From Candidatus Dojkabacteria bacterium (GTDB lineage Bacteria > Patescibacteriota > Dojkabacteria > B142 > JAFGMG01): a stretch of 42,617 nucleotides of DNA. The notes under the pieces were generated by a model, which worked only from the letters and a program-made list of their open reading frames with translations, made no database searches and had not been told where the DNA came from. How positions within the stretch are numbered: position 1 is the first letter of the stretch; each line of letters begins with the position of its first letter. Below are positions 37,606 to 42,617 of this stretch, piece by piece. The stretch is from the NCBI GenBank assembly GCA_016927655.1, contig JAFGMG010000012.1, forward strand, positions 1-42,617, in the 5' to 3' direction. A program made the translations under genes and the position numbers.

Positions 37606-38115
37606 TTATCCTTCGCCGTAGGCGAATCCATCAAAAGTGATATTTTGATCAAAATTCCGGGGCATTCTTATTTCCGCTACCTGTCTATATTTCCTTTCCC
37701 GAAAAGGAGCATACCCTGGTTTAAACATTTCCATCTCAATTTCTAAAAGTTGAATTTTATTTCCAGCACTACTATCTTCTTTCTCTACTTCCTCTTCAAC
37801 GATTTGATCTATCGTAAAACCTGATTTTCCTATAAATGCAATTTCCATGGATTCTTTAAATGTTGACGCAATTTCAAATGCCACAATCGGATTGTGAATA
37901 TCTTCGGGATTTAGCGGGAATATTCTTGTCTTAATTTTTATACCACTTTTGTCATGTCCTTCTTCGACAATTAAGTTTGTCATAGCAAAACCTCCATGCT
38001 CTGCAACCAATCTTTTGTTAAACAAATCTGCCGCAAATGCAATTGAATCTGCCCATTTCTCAGGCTTTCTAAATGGATCTATGATTTGGGGTTCCCATTC
38101 TTGATATATATACAT
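37606..38115 (-). CDS. Hypothetical protein (169 aa)
   Basis: ORF with no antisense competitor. Confidence 0.6.
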   Translation of the reverse strand: MYIYQEWEPQIIDPFRKPEKWADSIAFAADLFNKRLVAEHGGFAMTNLIVEEGHDKSGIKIKTRIFPLNPEDIHNPIVAFEIASTFKESMEIAFIGKSGFTIDQIVEEEVEKEDSSAGNKIQLLEIEMEMFKPGYAPFRERKYRQVAEIRMPRNFDQNITFDGFAYGEG

Positions 38116-38288
38116 ATCTTTACTTAAACATTATTTATACGAATATTATCAGATTATAAGTAATACATGTATTATATACTACGACTAGTTTATATTACAG
38201 GCTATTTTATGCCACCTGAACCATCACCTCCAAGATGGGATAACGAATGGAGTGGAATGGGAAATAAGTCAGCAAAACAGTTCTTTAC

Positions 38289-39545
38289 TTACTCCAATTC
38301 CCTTACACTTGGGCTGCTCCCGGCCTTTATTTCATTCTCACCTAAGACATATACCTTTTTAAATCCTTTTTTGTCTGCAAATTCGAATTGCTTCTTGAGC
38401 TTTTTACTAGAATCTGGATAAAGGAATATTTTTTTGCATTCTTTCCTGAGTTTGTCTGCCAATTGAAATGCTTCTTTTTCATATCCTGGCATTACGGCCA
38501 CCATTTCCACTTCATTACTTAACTGCTCTTTACATAAATCATCTTTTTCAACACTGCCTCGGTCCATCATAACTTCAATAATCCGCTCGAGTCCAAAAGA
38601 AATTCCACTAGCAGGAATATCTCTGCTTGTCATAGTGCCGATCATTTCATCATATCTACCGCCGCCAGCTACTGATCCAACTCCACCATCAGCTACAGTG
38701 ACCTCATAAATCGGGCCTGTGTAGTATGCAAGACCTCTGGCAATAGATCCGTCATAGACAAGTCTTTTATCATCTACCAATTTCAAAATTTCACGAACCT
38801 CTTTGATTCCCACCAGTCCATCTTTTGTATCCTTCAGCAGTTCTTCTAGTTTATCCAATGAACCTTCCGAATCATTTGTTGATAATTCAACTATTTTGAC
38901 TGCCTTTTCCGCATCTTCGGGTCTAAGACCTTTTTCTATCAATGCCTTGAGAGTATCATCCTTGCTCCTCTTGTCCCATTTATCAATTGCATAAATGATT
39001 TCAAAGAATTTATCCTCATTATTTGCGTATTCTGCAATTGCGTTGAGAATTTTTCTATTATTCATTCGAATTTTAAAATCCTTGAAGCCAAGCTGCTCTA
39101 GTATCTCAAGTGTAATAATGATAAATTCCGCATCAACAATTAGAGAATTTGTTCCGAAAGTATCCACATCACACTGGTAAAATTCTCTAAATCTACCCTT
39201 CTGGGTGTTGTCTGCACGAAATACTGGCTGAATTTGATATCTTTTCCAGGGAAGCTTGATCTCATTTTGATATTGCGCAAGAACCCTTGCTGTTGGAACT
39301 GTCAAATCATAAATAAGTGCTACTCTCCTTCCGCCAAAGTCCTCAAAATTATAAACAAGTTTTTCTTCTTCACCATATTTATCCATTAGAATGTCAAAAT
39401 ACTCCAAAGCAGGAGTTTCAAGCGGTTCGAAACCATATTTTTCAAACGTCTGCTCAAAGACTTTAAAAACTGCCTTTCTAAAACGCAATTTATCAGGGAG
39501 AAAATCCCTGAAGCCCTTGAGTGTCCGCGGTTCTATTTTTGCCAT
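38289..39545 (-). CDS. hisS: Histidyl-tRNA synthetase
   Basis: LKGFRDFLPDKLRFRKAVF, YDLTVPTARVLAQY, RYQIQPVFRADNTQKGRFREFYQCDVDTFG, GGGRYDEMIG, SFGLERI. Confidence 0.95.
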   Translation of the reverse strand: MAKIEPRTLKGFRDFLPDKLRFRKAVFKVFEQTFEKYGFEPLETPALEYFDILMDKYGEEEKLVYNFEDFGGRRVALIYDLTVPTARVLAQYQNEIKLPWKRYQIQPVFRADNTQKGRFREFYQCDVDTFGTNSLIVDAEFIIITLEILEQLGFKDFKIRMNNRKILNAIAEYANNEDKFFEIIYAIDKWDKRSKDDTLKALIEKGLRPEDAEKAVKIVELSTNDSEGSLDKLEELLKDTKDGLVGIKEVREILKLVDDKRLVYDGSIARGLAYYTGPIYEVTVADGGVGSVAGGGRYDEMIGTMTSRDIPASGISFGLERIIEVMMDRGSVEKDDLCKEQLSNEVEMVAVMPGYEKEAFQLADKLRKECKKIFLYPDSSKKLKKQFEFADKKGFKKVYVLGENEIKAGSSPSVRELE

Positions 39546-39631
39546 AAGTTATAATTAATTCATCAAGATTATATCCTTTTGCAATTTAAGTCTCAAATAG
39601 ATAGAATTTGCTCGTCTATCAAACAATTCTC

Positions 39632-42181
39632 ATGGCAGATACTCCAATGATGCGGCAATACAAGGCATTAAAGACAAAGCACTCAGATGCCATACTGCTC
39701 TTTCGTCTTGGAGATTTCTATGAAGCTTTCAATAATGATGCAAAGGAAATTTCCAGGGTTTTAAACATAACTCTGACTGGCCGCGGCAAAGGAGAGAACC
39801 GTGTTCCTATGGCCGGAATTCCACATCATGCAATGAAAAAATACTTGAGGCAGCTTGTGAATTCCGGCCGAAAAGTAGCGATTGCAGACCAGCTTGAGGA
39901 AGCCCAGGCAGGAAAACTTGTAGACCGACAGGTTACAAAAATTATAACAGCCGGCACAATCAGCGATCTGGAGTTTCTTGATGAAGCATCGAACAATTAT
40001 CTTGCTGCTCTTTTCCAACAAACTGATAAAAAATCAAAATCACAGAAGTTTTACCTTGCCTATTGCGATCTAACTACAGGTGAGTTTAGAACATCAGCAA
40101 TAAGCACTCAAAAGGAATTAAACGATGAGCTTTATAGAATCTATCCAAATGAAATTCTGGTTTCTAATGAGCAATTGGAGATTTTTCAAACAATAATCAG
40201 CCCGCAGCTGCAGAAATTCCAGACATGCAATGCGGAGCTTTGGGAATTTGAAATTAACGAGAAGCAATTACGCAAACACTTCAATATCAAAGATCTAAAG
40301 AGCTTTGGCTACAATATCAAAGACTTTGAAATTATTCCAGCTGGGGTAATTCTTGACTATTTGCAGCAGACCCAGAAGACAGATCTGCAGCATATTAAAT
40401 CTCTAAAGAAACTCAATCGCAGCGACTTTATGCAGCTCGATCCTTCAACAATCATTAATCTTGAACTGATTTGGCCGATTCGCGCAGAAAATCAGAAAGC
40501 AACTTTATTTTCAGTTTTCAACAGCTGCCAAACAGCCATAGGCCAAAGAAAACTGAAAAACTGGATACTTCACCCGCTTATCAAAGCACTACATATCCAA
40601 GAAAGACTTGACTCTGTGGAAGAACTTATTGATGATCCTGTAAATACATCACAAATTGCAGAGACACTTGACAATTATTGCGATCTCGAAAGAATTGTCT
40701 CCAAACTTGGCACAGGACTGATAAATGCACGTGATCTTGTATTTCTTAAAAATTCTCTTGAAAAAACACTAGCTATCATTGAAGCAACTTCTGATTATAA
40801 AAACAAGCTGATAAACATTGCCGGCCAATTCTCATCTAGTGATACCCAAATCATCAAAGATACCATCAATCTTATTGAAAACGCCTTCATCGAAGATCCT
40901 CCTGTTACAATTACTGAAGGCGGTTTTATCAAAGAGGGATACAATCTCGAACTGGATGAAATAAAATCTGTTCAAAAAGACGGCAAGAACTGGCTGAGAA
41001 AACTCCAGGAGGAAGAAATGGCCAAAACCGGCATCAGTTCACTCAAGGTCAAATTCAATAACGTTTTTGGATATTACATTGAGATCAGTAAATCAAATCT
41101 CTCGAAAGTTCCAGAAAATTATATCCGCAAACAGACCCTTGTAAATGCTGAGAGATTTATTACGGACGAACTGAAAGACTGGGAGACAAAAATTCTAAAT
41201 TCCGAAGGGAAAGCAAATGAATTAGAGTATCAGATTTTTCAAAATATCAAAGAAAAAATTGCTAAAAACATTGAACTTCTATTAACTCTAGCAGATCACA
41301 TTTCTTCCCTTGATGTTCTTGTAAATTTTGCTCAAATTTCACGAGCAAATAATTATACCAAGCCGGAAATTTCAGCCATTAGAGTTTTAGACATCAAATC
41401 AGGCAGACATCCTGTTGTGGAAAAATTCAGCCGGGAGCAGTTTATTTCTAATGATACAGAATTAAGCGATTCTAAATCGCAGGAATTTATTATTTTAACT
41501 GGGCCGAATATGTCCGGGAAATCTACCTATATCAGACAAATTGCGATAATAGCACTGATAGCACAAATGGGCTGCTTTGTTCCGGCCAAAAAGGCAGAAT
41601 TACCAGTTTTTGACCGGATTTTCACCCGCGTCGGAGCTTCCGACAGCCTGTCTACCGGAGAGTCTACTTTTATGGTTGAAATGAATGAAGCAGCAAATAT
41701 ATTAAATAATGCTACTAAAGATTCTCTTATCATACTTGATGAGGTTGGAAGAGGAACCAGTACTTATGACGGTGTTGCTATCGCCTGGTCAATCGTTGAA
41801 TATATACACAACGAGATTGGAGCAAAAGCATTATTTGCAACGCATTATCACGAATTGATAGACCTTGAGGATAAACTTGAAGGAGTTGTGAATTTCAATG
41901 TCGATGTTATAGAAGAAGGTGATGAAGTAACTTTTACAAGAAAAGTTAAAAAAGGCTCGACTGATCAAAGCTATGGAGTGTATGTAGCGCAAATGGCCGG
42001 GGTACCAGATCAGATAATCAAGCGCTCAAAAGAAATACTAATGACACTAGAACAGGAAAGTATGCTTGATGTGAAAAGTATTGAGACTGAGTTGATAAAG
42101 AGAGAGTCTAACATCACGAAACCCAAGAAACCCAAAAAGACGCCTGCCAAAATTTCACCAAGGCAGATCGAGCTGCTTTAA
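39632..42181 (+). CDS. mutS: DNA mismatch repair protein MutS
   Basis: MADTPMMRQYKALKTKHSDAILLFRLGDFYEAF; TGPNMSGKSTYIRQIAIIALIAQMG; DEVGRGTSTYDG; ATG at 39632 preferred over TTG 39608. Confidence 0.95.
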   Translation: MADTPMMRQYKALKTKHSDAILLFRLGDFYEAFNNDAKEISRVLNITLTGRGKGENRVPMAGIPHHAMKKYLRQLVNSGRKVAIADQLEEAQAGKLVDRQVTKIITAGTISDLEFLDEASNNYLAALFQQTDKKSKSQKFYLAYCDLTTGEFRTSAISTQKELNDELYRIYPNEILVSNEQLEIFQTIISPQLQKFQTCNAELWEFEINEKQLRKHFNIKDLKSFGYNIKDFEIIPAGVILDYLQQTQKTDLQHIKSLKKLNRSDFMQLDPSTIINLELIWPIRAENQKATLFSVFNSCQTAIGQRKLKNWILHPLIKALHIQERLDSVEELIDDPVNTSQIAETLDNYCDLERIVSKLGTGLINARDLVFLKNSLEKTLAIIEATSDYKNKLINIAGQFSSSDTQIIKDTINLIENAFIEDPPVTITEGGFIKEGYNLELDEIKSVQKDGKNWLRKLQEEEMAKTGISSLKVKFNNVFGYYIEISKSNLSKVPENYIRKQTLVNAERFITDELKDWETKILNSEGKANELEYQIFQNIKEKIAKNIELLLTLADHISSLDVLVNFAQISRANNYTKPEISAIRVLDIKSGRHPVVEKFSREQFISNDTELSDSKSQEFIILTGPNMSGKSTYIRQIAIIALIAQMGCFVPAKKAELPVFDRIFTRVGASDSLSTGESTFMVEMNEAANILNNATKDSLIILDEVGRGTSTYDGVAIAWSIVEYIHNEIGAKALFATHYHELIDLEDKLEGVVNFNVDVIEEGDEVTFTRKVKKGSTDQSYGVYVAQMAGVPDQIIKRSKEILMTLEQESMLDVKSIETELIKRESNITKPKKPKKTPAKISPRQIELL

Positions 42182-42185
42182 ATCT

Positions 42186-42617
42186 TCATTCGGGATTATT
42201 TAGCCGCAGTCTTTCAATTTCTTCAGCAAGCATCTGCATATAAAGAGCTAGACCGATTTTGCTTATATTGCCATGCTGCTCTTTACCAAGCAGATTTCCA
42301 GCACCTCGAATCTCCAGATCACTGCTTGCAATTTTAAATCCTGCTCCAAGCTCCTGATTTTCCATGATTGCTTTCAATCGCTTTGTATATTTCTTTTCTT
42401 CTTTCGACTCCCCATCATGAAAAAGGTATGCAAATGCTTGTTTTCTGCTTCTTCCTACACGGCCTCTTAGCTGGTAGAGCTGCCCAAGGCCAAAATTCTG
42501 CGCTTTGTCTATTACAATGGTATTCACATTAGGCATATCTATTCCATTTTCAATAATTGTTGTACAAATAAGCACGTTATACTTATTTTCATAAAAATCT
42601 GTAATATTTTTCTCTAA
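42186..42617 (-). CDS. Mfd-like transcription-repair coupling helicase, 3' end (partial; continues beyond window)
   Basis: LEKNITDFYENKYNVLICTTIIENGIDMPNVNTIVIDKAQNFGLGQLYQLRGRVGRSRKQAFAYLF...SDLEIRGAGNLLGKEQHGNISKIG; open to the window edge. Confidence 0.85.
   Translation of the reverse strand, partial: LEKNITDFYENKYNVLICTTIIENGIDMPNVNTIVIDKAQNFGLGQLYQLRGRVGRSRKQAFAYLFHDGESKEEKKYTKRLKAIMENQELGAGFKIASSDLEIRGAGNLLGKEQHGNISKIGLALYMQMLAEEIERLRLNNPE

Noticed and set aside
37612-37626. Inverted repeat TTCGCC-GTA-GGCGAA
   Set aside because: Lies within the last codons of the 37606-38115 CDS and lacks a good T-tract on either strand, so not called as a terminator
38167-38421. + strand 84-aa ORF at the hisS 3' end
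   Set aside because: Most of its length is antisense to HisRS; the non-overlapping part is short and unsupported
1-42617. CRISPR array, transposase, prophage or toxin-antitoxin pair
   Set aside because: No regularly spaced repeats, recombinase or phage structural ORFs seen; the RHH-like 79-aa protein has no obvious toxin partner
1-42617. UGA recoding (code 25) as in some CPR lineages
   Set aside because: UGA terminates the Mpl-like gene (8937-8939) and the Mfd-like gene (42186-42188) at plausible gene ends, and conserved cores contain no in-frame UGA

Overview
42.6 kb AT-rich, very gene-dense bacterial chromosomal window. Gene content and divergent, short gene architecture suggest a Candidate Phyla Radiation/Patescibacteria-type genome; this is inference, as no rRNA is present. 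UGA acts as a normal stop. In order: a partial response regulator; a nucleotide-reduction operon (nrdR, a minimal class II RNR catalytic core, a 48-aa small ORF, a Nudix protein, and a 1418-aa protein with two complete class II RNR catalytic domains in tandem); an Mpl-like Mur ligase and envelope/GT2 cluster; YerC/TrpR-like regulator; tRNA-Leu(UAG); MFS-like transporter; 5-formyl-THF cyclo-ligase; a LysRS fused to an HD phosphohydrolase domain and a DUF2000 (PTH2-like) domain; M29 aminopeptidase; a 1273-aa exported multidomain protein with an M23 peptidase; Pcm methyltransferase; a ClpC-type AAA+ followed by four small unknown proteins; a membrane S1 protease; ZIP transporter; tRNA-Glu(UUC) with a nearby partial copy of its 3' end; a 22-residue-repeat protein next to a LiaF/toastrack-like protein and an ABC/FtsX exporter; MnmA, inorganic pyrophosphatase, HisRS, MutS, and the 3' end of an Mfd-like helicase that lacks the usual C-terminal domain. 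No CRISPR array, transposase or prophage was seen. The best candidates for something undescribed are the three-catalytic-domain RNR locus and the LysRS-HD-DUF2000 fusion.
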